64,000 nt of DNA from CBDFGQ01 sp965247295. Lineage in GTDB: Bacteria; Chloroflexota; Dehalococcoidia; Lucifugimonadales; JAGWBF01. The notes beneath the pieces were generated by a model, which was given only the letters and a program-made list of their open reading frames with translations, did no database searches and was not told the DNA's origin. The stretch spans positions 287,431-351,430 of the forward strand of contig CBDFGQ010000003.1 in the NCBI GenBank assembly GCA_965247295.1, given 5' to 3'. Numbering within the stretch: the first letter of the stretch is position 1; the number at the start of each line of letters is the position of its first letter. Of the stretch, positions 35,235-43,806 are shown in pieces. A program made the position numbers and the translations under genes.

Positions 35235-37165
35235 TGAACGACCGACTCGATCTGATACCGGCGGCCCTCTACGCCAGGGTGTCCAGCGACCGCCAGGACG
35301 TGGACCTGTCCGTAGCAGCCCAGCTGCGGGCGCTCAGGGACTACGCCGAGAAGAACGGCTACCATGTCGCCCGCGAGTACGTGGACGAGGCCGAGAGCGG
35401 CCGCATCGCCGACCGGCCCCAGTTCCAAAAGATGCTGGATGAGGCCGCCAAGCCCGAGGCCCCGTTCAAGGAGATCCTCGTCTGGAAGTTCAGCCGCTTC
35501 ACGAGGAAGCGGGAGCACGCCGTCGCCTTCAAGGCCATGCTCCGCAGGCGGGGCATCCGCGTGGTCTCCATCACCGAGCACGCTGACGATTCCCCCACCG
35601 GCAAGCTCATGGAGGCCATCATCGAGAGCGTGGATGAATTCTACAGCGAGAATCTGGCGCAGGAAGTTGTCAGGGGGATGCGTGAGTCTGCTTCTAGAGG
35701 ATTCTGGGTGGCCAGTCGCGTGCCCTACGGCTACCGGAAGCTCATGGTGCAGGACGGAGCCAAGAAACGGCCCACCCTCGAACCAGACCCCACTACTGCG
35801 CCCGTGGTGGAGCGCATCTTCGGCATGGCCGAGGCAGGCAGGGGAATCCTGGACATCACCCGCACCCTCAACGACGAGGGCATTGCCAACCCCACGGGCA
35901 GGCTCTGGTCCAAGAACGGCGTCCACATCATCCTTAGAAACGAGGCGTACACCGGAACCCTGGTCTGGGGAACCGACGCCAAGGACAAGGCGGACCCGGT
36001 GCGGGTGGAGAAGGCCTTCCCCGCCATCATATCCAAGGCCCGGTTCCGCAGGGTGAACCGCAAGCTGCGCTCCCGCGCTCCCAAGCGGAGCCATCCCCGG
36101 CGGATCGGAAGCACCTATCTTCTCAGCGGGCTTGTCAGGTGCAAATCGTGCAACCGCGCCCTCTCCGGTCAGGACGCCAAGAGCGGGAAGTTCGCCTACT
36201 ACGTCTGCCAGTCGGTGATGAAGCGGGGCAGTGGGGCCTGTAACGCCCCCAGGCTCAACGCCCGCCGCTTCGAGGAGCAGGTGGTGGGGAAGATTCGGGA
36301 GAACGTGCTCACCGAGTCCAACATCCGGACGTTGGTGAGGCTGGTGGACGAGGAGATGGACGGGGTGGCAAAGGAGCAGAGGCAGAAGCTGGAAACCATC
36401 GAGGCGGAGTTGGTGGACGTGAAGCGCAGGTTGGGACGGCTCTACGACCTGGCGGAGACCACAGACCTGGACATCGACGACTTCAAACCCCGCATCAGAG
36501 AGCACCGGGAGCGGCAGGAGAAACTGGAGGCTACGGCGGAGGAGGCGAGGGCGATGCTCTCCCAGCGCAGAGAGGTCCTGGACGACGTGGAGACCATCAC
36601 GGCCTACGCCCAGGACCTGAGTGTGTTCCTCAACGAGAGCGAGCTGACGGAGCGCAGGGCCTTCATAGAGAGCTTCGTGAAGGAGATCGTCGTCATGCCC
36701 GACAACGCGGTGGTGCGCTACACGATTCCGATGCCTGACGACAGCCCCATACCGGGGAGAGATGCCGAGGAGATGGCCCTACACAGCCCGGTTCTGTCTA
36801 CCGTCAAGTTTGGTGGGCCGGACTTGACAAAATCAAGAACCGAGGCCGATTCGCTGGTCACCCCATCGTTTGGCATAGGGACGGTGTACGTCAGCGTCGC
36901 CTCGTCTCCGACCACCTCGATCCCCTCCACGAAGTTGCGGATGAGCGCCTTCCGCTCGGGAATCGTCCCCTCCTGCAGGAAGTCCCGGAAGTCCGCAACG
37001 TATCGGGCGATCTCCTCGGTGTTGGGCAGCTCCACTCTGCGCTGCTCAAGCTGGGTCTCGGCGTCCTCTCGCGCAGCCTCCAACTGCTCCTCGCGGTGCC
37101 TCAGAGACATGATGCGAGGCGACAGGACCTCCAGCGTCAGCTCGCTCGCCTCAATGGCCTCGTAG
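35234..37165 (+). CDS. Large serine recombinase, left arm (copy 2)
   Basis: 643 residues from the ATG at 35234, preceded by GGAGGAGAGACTG. It has the same domains as the copy 1 protein: AALYARVSSDRQD with Ser17, recombinase domain, zinc ribbon (CKSC plus later Cys), coiled coil. After the dyad at 36803 the frame happens to stay open for about 110 codons antisense to the other recombinase (GTVYVSVASSPTTS onward). That tail is low-complexity Ser-rich sequence and is unlikely to be selected. The natural end was probably near the dyad. Confidence 0.85.
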   Translation: MNDRLDLIPAALYARVSSDRQDVDLSVAAQLRALRDYAEKNGYHVAREYVDEAESGRIADRPQFQKMLDEAAKPEAPFKEILVWKFSRFTRKREHAVAFKAMLRRRGIRVVSITEHADDSPTGKLMEAIIESVDEFYSENLAQEVVRGMRESASRGFWVASRVPYGYRKLMVQDGAKKRPTLEPDPTTAPVVERIFGMAEAGRGILDITRTLNDEGIANPTGRLWSKNGVHIILRNEAYTGTLVWGTDAKDKADPVRVEKAFPAIISKARFRRVNRKLRSRAPKRSHPRRIGSTYLLSGLVRCKSCNRALSGQDAKSGKFAYYVCQSVMKRGSGACNAPRLNARRFEEQVVGKIRENVLTESNIRTLVRLVDEEMDGVAKEQRQKLETIEAELVDVKRRLGRLYDLAETTDLDIDDFKPRIREHRERQEKLEATAEEARAMLSQRREVLDDVETITAYAQDLSVFLNESELTERRAFIESFVKEIVVMPDNAVVRYTIPMPDDSPIPGRDAEEMALHSPVLSTVKFGGPDLTKSRTEADSLVTPSFGIGTVYVSVASSPTTSIPSTKLRMSAFRSGIVPSCRKSRKSATYRAISSVLGSSTLRCSSWVSASSRAASNCSSRCLRDMMRGDRTSSVSSLASMAS

Positions 37166-38382
37166 AGTCTCTCAAGCCGTTTCCTCACGTCGCCTAGCTC
37201 CGCTTCGATGACCTCCAGCCTGCCGGATAGCTCCTCAGCCATGGCGTCGATCTCCTCGGCCACTAGCTGCACGAGCTCTACTATGGTCGCCTCGGTGAGG
37301 ATCCGCTCCCTGATCTTCTCCACCACGAACGCCTCCAGCCTCGGGGCGTTCAGGTAGCGGGCACTGCACGTCCCCGCACCTTCTCTGAACAGGGTGCCGC
37401 AGATGTAGTAGGCGAACTGGCCGCTCTTGGCTCCTTGGGCGGAGTAGGGCCTGCCGCACACCCCGCACTTGAGCAGCCCGCTCAGCAGGAACCTGCTGCC
37501 AACTCTCGCTGGCCTCCGCACCTTCGGAGCACGCTCCCGCATGGCCTGCTGCACCTCGTCGAACAGCTCCCTCGAAATCAGCGCGGGCCACGCTCCCTCC
37601 ACTCTTACAGGGTCCTGGGTCTTTTCCCCCTTGCTGGTGCGGCCCCAGACGGCGGTGCCGGTATATGCCTCGTTCCTCAGCACGTAGTGGAGCGTTCCCT
37701 TGTACCAGCGTTTGCCACGGTTGGTGACGCCCCGGTCGTTCAGCTCCTTGCATATCTCCTTGAGGCCGCTGCCTCGCAGCGACTTCTCGAATATCTCCCT
37801 GACCACGGGGGCTGTGGCCGGGTCAACCTCCAGCGTGGGACGCTCCTTCACCCCGTCGTTCACCTTGACTCGCTTGTAGCCGAAGGGGGCGTTGGAGGCG
37901 AGGAAGAAGCCCCTCGATGCCGCCTCCCTCATGCCCCGGACGACCTCCTGCGCAAGATTCTCGCTGTAAAACTCGTCCACGCTCTCGATGATTCCCTCAA
38001 GCAGTCTGCCAGTGGCGTTGTCCTCGGCCTGCTCGGTGATGGAGACCACCCGGATGCCTTTGCGCCGTAGCATCGACTTGAAGGCTACGGCGTGCTCGCG
38101 CTTTCTGGTGAAGCGGCTGAATTTCCATACAAGGATGACCTCGAAGGCAGCGTTGGGCTTACTGCCCTCCTCGATCATCTCCCGGAACTGTGGCCGGTCG
38201 GCGACGAGGCTGCTCTCGGCCTCGTCGATGTACTGGCGTGCGACGGAGTAGCCGTTGGCCCTGGCGTAGTCCTTGAGCGCCCTGAGCTGGGCGGACACGG
38301 ACAGGTCCACGTCCTGCCGTTCGCTGGACACTCGTGCGTAGAGCGCCGCCGGTGTAAGCGGCTGTAGGTGCATCTTCTTCAT
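36718..38382 (-). CDS. Large serine recombinase, right arm (copy 2)
   Basis: 554 residues. The ATG at 38382 is preceded by AAGGAGAACAGC. AALYARVSSERQD gives Ser19; recombinase domain, zinc ribbon (CGVC) and coiled coil follow. It ends VLDFVKSGPPNLTVDRT across the dyad plus a short antisense tail (ending GIGIV). Overlap with the left-arm gene is 448 nt as drawn. It is closely similar to the right-arm protein of copy 1. Confidence 0.88.
   Translation of the reverse strand: MKKMHLQPLTPAALYARVSSERQDVDLSVSAQLRALKDYARANGYSVARQYIDEAESSLVADRPQFREMIEEGSKPNAAFEVILVWKFSRFTRKREHAVAFKSMLRRKGIRVVSITEQAEDNATGRLLEGIIESVDEFYSENLAQEVVRGMREAASRGFFLASNAPFGYKRVKVNDGVKERPTLEVDPATAPVVREIFEKSLRGSGLKEICKELNDRGVTNRGKRWYKGTLHYVLRNEAYTGTAVWGRTSKGEKTQDPVRVEGAWPALISRELFDEVQQAMRERAPKVRRPARVGSRFLLSGLLKCGVCGRPYSAQGAKSGQFAYYICGTLFREGAGTCSARYLNAPRLEAFVVEKIRERILTEATIVELVQLVAEEIDAMAEELSGRLEVIEAELGDVRKRLERLYEAIEASELTLEVLSPRIMSLRHREEQLEAAREDAETQLEQRRVELPNTEEIARYVADFRDFLQEGTIPERKALIRNFVEGIEVVGDEATLTYTVPMPNDGVTSESASVLDFVKSGPPNLTVDRTGLCRAISSASLPGMGLSSGIGIV
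36803..36828. other. Att-like dyad B at the recombinase junction (copy 2)
   Basis: GTCAAGT, centre TTGGTGGGCCGG, ACTTGAC: a perfect 7-bp dyad. Flanks GGTTCTGTCTACC and AAAATCAAGAAC. With the flanks aligned, the centre is inverted relative to sites C and D. Confidence 0.6.
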
Positions 38383-38467
38383 GCTGTTCTCCTTGAGTGG
38401 ATTGGTTAATCGTCAAGAGATTCGAAATGTGCCCCAGACAATGGCATACCTGTCCAAGATGCTTGGC

Positions 38468-39103
38468 CTACTCCCTCCCCGGGGGCAACGGGTCCTGCTC
38501 ACTGGCCAACGCCTGAGACTCCCGAATAGACAGTCCTCGACTGGTCTTGTCTCCCCAAAGGCTCTTGACGTAGTTGAGCACCTCGACAATCTCTTCGTGG
38601 CTGAGCTGGTCCCCAAATGCAGGCATACCGCTCTTGAAGCTCGGATAGCTCGGGTCTTCCAGTAGCTTCCCGCCCTTGCTGACGATTCGATACAGGAGAC
38701 CGTCTGAATGGTGCCACGTGTGGCCGTCGCCGTTGAGCGGTGGCGCTGGAAGCGTACCGTCAGCCTTTTTGATATGCCAGTCGGGCTGACCTTCGGCAGC
38801 GACTCCATGACACACAGCGCAGTTCGCGACGAACAGCTCTCGCCCTGTTGAAGAGGCCAGAGGAGGAGAGTAGACTCTGCTGTCTGTTGGACTGTTGTCT
38901 CCGTTTGGTGAGGGAGAGCAGGCGGTCAACAAGACGAAGACCAGCATCAATGTGGCGAAAGCGGCGGCGTAGCTGCCTAACCCCACAACGATGGCGTGCA
39001 GGCAACAAACTACCGGCACGGTTCCCCGCTTGTGTATCACCGCACCAAACCTGCTGGGGACACTGTAGCTTCTGGCTGATTGTGGATGTTTCTTCACACT
39101 CAA
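38468..39103 (-). CDS. Class I cytochrome c lipoprotein (copy 2 cargo)
   Basis: Up to 211 residues; the start is uncertain (TTG at 39103 or later GTG codons), because the signal segment (AAAFATLMLVFVLLTAC, lipobox LLTAC) begins about 45 residues in. A single haem site CAVCH lies near residue 93 and the axial Met is in SGMPAF near 159, with EEIVEVLNYVKSLW as the C-terminal helix. It is a membrane-anchored electron carrier of cbb3/c6 type. It occupies the cargo position between the right-arm recombinase and the PIN gene, and begins next to the PIN stop. Confidence 0.82.
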   Translation of the reverse strand: MSVKKHPQSARSYSVPSRFGAVIHKRGTVPVVCCLHAIVVGLGSYAAAFATLMLVFVLLTACSPSPNGDNSPTDSRVYSPPLASSTGRELFVANCAVCHGVAAEGQPDWHIKKADGTLPAPPLNGDGHTWHHSDGLLYRIVSKGGKLLEDPSYPSFKSGMPAFGDQLSHEEIVEVLNYVKSLWGDKTSRGLSIRESQALASEQDPLPPGRE

Positions 39104-39526
39104 CTATCTGTCCACCAGTTCGATGCGGTCGCCGTAACGGTGAAAGTCTGAGACGTTGAACGTCAATAGCCTGCGCTCCCCATGCGCCAGCATGGTTGCG
39201 ACGATGTTGGCGTCGTGAATCTGCCGTCCCCCCGCGGGAATCTCTCGACACAGCCCCACGAGCGATTCGGTCACCACGGGACCGTCCTCGAGTATCTCGA
39301 AGCTGCCTATCAGCCTGCTCACGTCATCCAGGGCATCCTCACGGGTGATGGCCACCGTCCAGGTCTGCGGTCGAGTGACGACGGCCAGGTACTCTCGTAT
39401 CACCTGACGGCTGATCCTTAGCGGCTCAGGGTCTCGAAAAGCGCGTTCCAAGCTGGCCCTGGCCGCGTCGTGGTCCGGCGCGCTGGGGACACGGGACTTC
39501 ACCAGCACGTTGGTGTCTATGAACAT
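39104..39526 (-). CDS. PIN-domain toxin-like protein (copy 2)
   Basis: 140 residues from MFIDTNVLVKSR at 39526, chosen by comparison with copy 1; the frame is open to 39562. Almost identical to the protein at 14871, including IHDANIVATM and LLTFNVSDFHRY. It begins 7 nt after the DUF7662 gene. Higher identity than elsewhere in the element suggests selection on this pair. Confidence 0.8.
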   Translation of the reverse strand: MFIDTNVLVKSRVPSAPDHDAARASLERAFRDPEPLRISRQVIREYLAVVTRPQTWTVAITREDALDDVSRLIGSFEILEDGPVVTESLVGLCREIPAGGRQIHDANIVATMLAHGERRLLTFNVSDFHRYGDRIELVDR

Positions 39527-39533
39527 GGCGGGA

Positions 39534-39938
39534 CTAAACCCTCTCCTCGTAGAGGTCCTCACGTCTGAGGCTCAGACCTTCCGGCCACACCGCGGTGGGG
39601 TGGACGGGCCACGCCTCGTCGAGAGAGAGCCTGGGTATGGGCTTCGGGTGCGTTCGCCGGAACAGCAGCATCTCGCCATCCATATCGACCTCCGCCGTCT
39701 CCCAGCCGGCGACGCTCCAGGCAAGGGCGTGGCTGTGGCCATTGCCGCCTCTCTGATTTCCCCACCAGGGCCGGTGCAGCCGTGCGGACGGAGGCAGCTC
39801 GAATCCGATGACTGCCTCGACCTCGTTGAAGGAGGTCCTCCACTCCTGCACCTGAAGACTGCTCAGGTACGTGTACAGTCTCTGGTACTTGCCCCGGAGC
39901 ACCATCTGTTGGTACTTGTCCTTCTGGTCTACGGCCAT
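39534..39938 (-). CDS. DUF7662-like protein, candidate antitoxin (copy 2)
   Basis: 134 residues from MAVDQKDKYQQ at 39938, preceded by GAGGAGGCACGAC. Same length as copy 1 and nearly identical after residue 15. It may neutralise the PIN protein that follows. Confidence 0.65.
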   Translation of the reverse strand: MAVDQKDKYQQMVLRGKYQRLYTYLSSLQVQEWRTSFNEVEAVIGFELPPSARLHRPWWGNQRGGNGHSHALAWSVAGWETAEVDMDGEMLLFRRTHPKPIPRLSLDEAWPVHPTAVWPEGLSLRREDLYEERV

Positions 39939-39991
39939 GTCGTGCCTCCTCGTCTCAGCTTGCCCTAACCGGAGGGTAGACGTCCAGATAC

Positions 39992-40020
39992 ATTGTAGTG
40001 AGTTAGTGACTCCAGCGCAA
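39992..40020 (-). promoter_or_regulatory. Promoter of the DUF7662-PIN pair (copy 2)
   Basis: Minus strand TTGCGC (40020-40015), 17 bp, TACAAT (39997-39992). The spacer GTCACTAACTCAC is the same as in copy 1. Confidence 0.55.
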
Positions 40021-40501
40021 GCGCCTGGGCAACGGCAACGGACCGGGTAGGGCTCGCGCGCACAGACCCTCCTCAGAAGGCGCGAGATGCCAGGGGTCGC
40101 TGGCGGTGTCACACCCGTGTACAGGAGATCGCACGGGGCGGCAAGTTGCAGTTCGGGCGATTCCGTAGCTGAAATCGGGGTGAATGGGGCATCCTGCTAA
40201 ATCGGAGCGAGCAATTTGATTCCGGTACTCGTGCCACCCCTACTGGACAGTCGCGGCTTTGGAAGTGGACAGGTTGCCGGTGGATGAGTCGGGCGACACT
40301 GGACAGTCGCAGCTACGAAAGTGGACAAAATGCCGATGGCGTTCGCGGACGTGATTGGAACATGGGCTTTGGCCTGCGTCATGGGGCATCGGCAGCTACG
40401 AATTGGGGAAAGTGGAACACCGACGCGTAAGAGAGGCGGATGGGGTTTGAAGAACCGGGGGTCCGGCTGGCGGGAACGTCGAAGGGCTGGCGGCGCCACC
40501 C
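40021..40501. other. Non-coding block with a duplicated unit (copy 2)
   Basis: Related to 15785-16169 but about 95 bp longer. ACTGGACAGTCGC followed by GAAGTGGACA occurs twice in tandem (about 40242 and 40299), against once in copy 1. No gene supported. Confidence 0.45.
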
Positions 40502-40945
40502 CTACCTCAGCACAAACCACCATAGGAGAACGCTGCCGACCAGCAGCACGAACAGCACGATTGCGGTCACGCGGACCATGTTGAGCAGATTCTTCGTCTC
40601 CTTGTGCGCGGCGGTCTCCTTCCGGTACGCCTCCTCAAGCTCCTTATGCACCTGTCTGCTGGCTAACGCCGCTTCCCTGCCCTCGTCTCGCTCCCGCTCC
40701 AACTCCGTGACTGTCCTATCCAACTCCCATACCGTCCGCTGAAGCTTGTCCTCCCGACCAAGGGATCGACGCAGCAGCTCGTCGTCGCCCACGTACTCCG
40801 GCCCCTCCAGCCGCACGTGGACCCAGCGTCCCTCCCTGCGAACCTCGATCTCCCCCCTCCTGATCCTCCGGTCGAGAGTGGACATGGATATCTCCATCTC
40901 TCGCGCCGCCTCCGCTTTCGTCACCCAGCGCACACGCTCATCCAT
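40502..40945 (-). CDS. Tail-anchored DNA-binding protein (copy 2)
   Basis: 147 residues from MDERVRW at 40945. HTH VTKAEAAREMEISMSTLDRR, charged coiled coil, and a C-terminal membrane segment (IVLFVLLVGSVLLWWFVLR), as at 16170. The start lies within the 3' end of the preceding HTH gene (8-nt overlap), which supports coupled translation. Confidence 0.65.
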   Translation of the reverse strand: MDERVRWVTKAEAAREMEISMSTLDRRIRRGEIEVRREGRWVHVRLEGPEYVGDDELLRRSLGREDKLQRTVWELDRTVTELERERDEGREAALASRQVHKELEEAYRKETAAHKETKNLLNMVRVTAIVLFVLLVGSVLLWWFVLR

Positions 40946-41402
40946 CACTCTTTTCCTCGCCCTGTGACTGACGCCTCCGTCTCCAGTTGAACAGACGCAG
41001 GCCCCGCCCCTCGGCGTCGTGAGCATCCGCCGACTCCCGGCCCCCGGCGTCGTCTTCGGGTTGCCGAGCCGCCTCCAGGGCCTCCACGCGCCGGGTCAGA
41101 CGCTCCACGAGCCTAGCCAGATCGTCCACGGCTTCAATCGCCAGCCTCATCCTCGCCTCCAACCGGTCCAGTGGCGTCGTTCTCTCCCATCCGGGGTCGT
41201 CCAGGTTGGCCATGAGTCGCTGCACGGCCAGGGTCATCCTGCCCGTCAGTCGCTCCCGGCGCAGGGCCAGCGCCACCGTCTTCCGGTTCACTCCCAGAAG
41301 GGCCGCCGTCCGGCGCTGACCCCCCCGCTCGACCAGCCACTCCACGACCCATCTGAGGTCGGGCTGATTGTCGTCGGCCCGCGATGCCCGTTCGTCACTC
41401 AT
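40938..41402 (-). CDS. Small HTH protein of the right arm (copy 2)
   Basis: 154 residues. HTH GQRRTAALLGVNRKTVALAL, helices MTLAVQRLMANLDDPGWERT and LARLVERLTRRVEALEAA, ending NWRRRR plus a 10-residue extension that creates the overlap with the next gene. Probably a DNA-binding accessory factor. Nearly identical to the protein at 16636 in its central part. Confidence 0.6.
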   Translation of the reverse strand: MSDERASRADDNQPDLRWVVEWLVERGGQRRTAALLGVNRKTVALALRRERLTGRMTLAVQRLMANLDDPGWERTTPLDRLEARMRLAIEAVDDLARLVERLTRRVEALEAARQPEDDAGGRESADAHDAEGRGLRLFNWRRRRQSQGEEKSDG

Positions 41403-41957
41403 TTTCGTCCTCTACAGGGGGGTGGCCCGCTTTGACAATCGCATCCCTTTTTCGGTGGAACCAGCCCTGGACAAGAACTGTTCACAGATTTCGGTCAGTA
41501 CACTCCGAATGTGGCAGGAATCCCTAGCTGGCTGGCCCGGGATGTCCGTTCCTACCCATGCCCCAAAATCATGTCACGCAACCCGACATCGTTTCGCCGC
41601 AAAACCGATGGGCCACACTGGGCCGCGGACGCCGCCGACACGCCAAATCCTGCCCGGATCAGCTGTGCCGACCCGCCGAACAGGTTCATACATAGCTGTT
41701 TCTTCGCCATCGGATGATGCGTCAGGGGTTGCAAAAGTGCAATCAGGTCATTGTCGGGGAGGCAATGTAGTTTAGTATGGCTTTTCATTCATTTGCATTT
41801 TCGGGCGCTGACCGGTCAGAGGATTTGTCGGCCCATTTCGTAGCTAAATTAGGGGCAAATCAGGCGGGTTGTGGCCTCACAAGACCTCGCCTACAGGCCA
41901 AGATGCACCATTTGCAGCCCCCAGACAGCATAACGGGCAGATAGGGACGTATCGGCC
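41403..41957. other. Conserved non-coding block of the right arm (copy 2)
   Basis: Aligns with 17068-17643. TTTCGGTGGAAC, CACTCCGAATGTGGCAG, CTACCCATGCCCCAAAATC and GCGCTGACCGGTCA are conserved. No gene supported. Confidence 0.5.
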
Positions 41958-41963
41958 CTATCT
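41939..41963 (-). terminator. Conserved hairpin at the right replication-relaxation stop (copy 2)
   Basis: AGATAGGG (41939-41946) pairs with CCCTATCT (41956-41963), with the stop codon inside, as in copy 1. Confidence 0.45.
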
Positions 41964-43670
41964 ATTCCCCTCTACAGGACGGTGACGCACCCGGTGGTAG
42001 AGCGAGTCCCACTGGTAGGCCCTCAGCCCGGACAGGGGAAGTCTCGGAGGCTCCGGCTCCCACAGTGGATGCCAGGACCGCCCCAGGATTCCTGCGGTGG
42101 ACAGGACAGGGATGCACGACACGAGAATGGGCAGCGACATCCGGGTCATCCGCGCCGATGTGCGCACGTAGGTGGCCTCGACCTCCTCTGTGTCAACTAC
42201 GAAGAGCGTGACGGGGAACGGAGGCTGGTCGTCGCCGGGCTCGGTGGACCAGTAGTAGCTCATGTAGGGACTCAGGCGGGCCAGGACTCCTTCGGGGTGA
42301 CGGGCACGTAGCTCGTACTCGAGGTAGAACGGTATCTGAAGGCCCTCTGCGACTATCTTCCCCACGGCGTCCGGGGCGATGGCAGACTGGCCCCAGTTGT
42401 ATGCCCGGTCAGACCTCGCGGTGGGGACCGACCACAGCAACTCGCTCGAAGAATCTTCCCTGGTCTCAGCTTCCAACTTCGCGAGGAACCAGGTGATGCC
42501 GTCTGCGTGCTTCGTCTGCCGCGCCCACGTGTCGATCCGGTGGCCCACGTGCCGTCTCCGGCCCTGCCGGTCGGTAGTGAAGGCCGTGCTCCAGATGCCT
42601 TGCGTGGTGGGAAGCTGGGCGCGGTCCCTGTGGGTTACGTAGCGAATGCCCTCGGCGGACAACGTGTAGCGGGTGTGACTGCGTTGTCCTCGACGCTCGA
42701 CCAGGCCCCAGGTGTTCACGAGGCTGTGCATCATCTGGCTGACACGGCCCTCGGAGACGCCCAGCCAGAGGGCAAGGTGCTCGCGGGGGATCATCGGGTG
42801 GTCGGTGATGAGGTCGAGCGTCCGCTTCTCAGCCGGGCTGATGCCGAAGGCCGGCGCAGCCTGAATCATCTGCTCAGGGTTGGGTATCGAGGCCCGCTTC
42901 CGCTCCGGCGACTCCGTATGAAGCGCTCCGCCAGGGCCGCCCTGTGAGCTCACGAAATCGAGGGTGTAGTACGAGCCGCTGAACAGGCCTGACGTCTTCT
43001 TCCAGACGTGGATGTCCCGTCTTTCCAGTGTGTCCCGAGACTCCACACCGACGTAGGAGTCTTCAAGATTCAGTTCCATGCAGAACCTCGTCGTCAGCCT
43101 CTGCTCCCAGACGCTAGGCGTTAGGATCAGGACGGTGCCGGGGCGGCGCGTGTAGTGGTACTCCGCTATGGCCCTCAGCCGGTCGTAGAGCGAGCGCCGA
43201 CGAAGGGCCAGACCTTGGCGGATCACGCCCAAGCTGGGGCCGTCATGCAGGGTGATCGTGGCGTCGAAGCGGCCCCGGCGGTGAAACTCCACGTGCGACC
43301 GGAGAGAACCTGTTCCGGGGGAGAGTGAGGCAGCGAGCCGGTAGACGGCGGCCGCCGCGTCCATCCGGCGGACCAGCAGCGCCAGCCACTCCCTGGACAC
43401 GGGGTAAGCTCGCACGAAGTCCGAGGGCGTCGTAAAGCCGAGCAACTCCGCGGCCTGTCTGATGCCGTTGGCCGTCAGGTAGTATCTCTGACTAGACGGC
43501 AGGTGGGCGGTGCCGTGGCTCACCCTCCCGACGATGACGGTGGTCAGCAGCCTCGTCAGCCCTCGGTGGACGGTCGCGTGTGGCTCCCCCAGGATGCCTG
43601 CCAACTCTGCTGAGTCGATGAAAGGCATCCTGCTGAGGGAGTCGAGCAGCTGTCGTTCAGAGAGGGGCAT
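41958..43670 (-). CDS. Replication-relaxation-like protein, right-arm type (copy 2)
   Basis: 570 residues, intact. N-terminal winged helix (MPFIDSAELAGILGEPHATV), the AYPVSREWLALLVRRMDA segment shared with the left-arm protein, a second winged helix (REHLALWLGVSEGRVSQMM), a tyrosine-rich stretch (SGSYYTLDFVS) and the C-terminal YLEYELRARHPEGVLARL. It lacks the extra N-terminal HTH of the left-arm type. It reads inward from the right end. Function is unknown; DNA binding at the element ends or at the adjacent non-coding block is the simplest guess. Confidence 0.7.
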   Translation of the reverse strand: MPLSERQLLDSLSRMPFIDSAELAGILGEPHATVHRGLTRLLTTVIVGRVSHGTAHLPSSQRYYLTANGIRQAAELLGFTTPSDFVRAYPVSREWLALLVRRMDAAAAVYRLAASLSPGTGSLRSHVEFHRRGRFDATITLHDGPSLGVIRQGLALRRRSLYDRLRAIAEYHYTRRPGTVLILTPSVWEQRLTTRFCMELNLEDSYVGVESRDTLERRDIHVWKKTSGLFSGSYYTLDFVSSQGGPGGALHTESPERKRASIPNPEQMIQAAPAFGISPAEKRTLDLITDHPMIPREHLALWLGVSEGRVSQMMHSLVNTWGLVERRGQRSHTRYTLSAEGIRYVTHRDRAQLPTTQGIWSTAFTTDRQGRRRHVGHRIDTWARQTKHADGITWFLAKLEAETREDSSSELLWSVPTARSDRAYNWGQSAIAPDAVGKIVAEGLQIPFYLEYELRARHPEGVLARLSPYMSYYWSTEPGDDQPPFPVTLFVVDTEEVEATYVRTSARMTRMSLPILVSCIPVLSTAGILGRSWHPLWEPEPPRLPLSGLRAYQWDSLYHRVRHRPVEGNR

Positions 43671-43706
43671 ATCCGGGTCCCCATTTCACGCTGTGTCGTA
43701 TTCGGG

Positions 43707-43806
43707 CAATTGCTCTAGCTGGCAGTTGTCCAACTATCAATTGTCGCGTGGAAAGGTGTCCTATGTAATGCCCTGCAAGCCATTGTGTCGCAGCCAATCT
43801 TGTGGT
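43707..43806 (-). repeat. Conserved element end, R2
   Basis: Minus strand from 43806: ACCACAAGATT, 9 bases, ACAATGGCTTGCA, GGGCATTACATA, then CAATTG ... CAATTG. It is the most diverged of the four in its first block but keeps the spacing. Confidence 0.65.

Larger units (their letters stand above)
32427..43806. mobile_element. Mirror-symmetric element, copy 2 (about 11.4 kb)
   Basis: It has the same gene order and orientation as 8167-19496, bounded by the same inverted end blocks. Both replication-relaxation-like genes, both recombinases and the small DNA-binding genes are open here, so this is the better-preserved copy. Substitutions are scattered along the whole length, so the two copies are not a recent duplication. 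The cargo is a cytochrome c gene in place of the cache lipoprotein. Confidence 0.7.

Noticed and set aside
34964..36505. 513-residue ORF on the minus strand
   Set aside because: Antisense to the intact serine recombinase and RHH genes; a His/Leu-rich shadow caused by high GC third positions.
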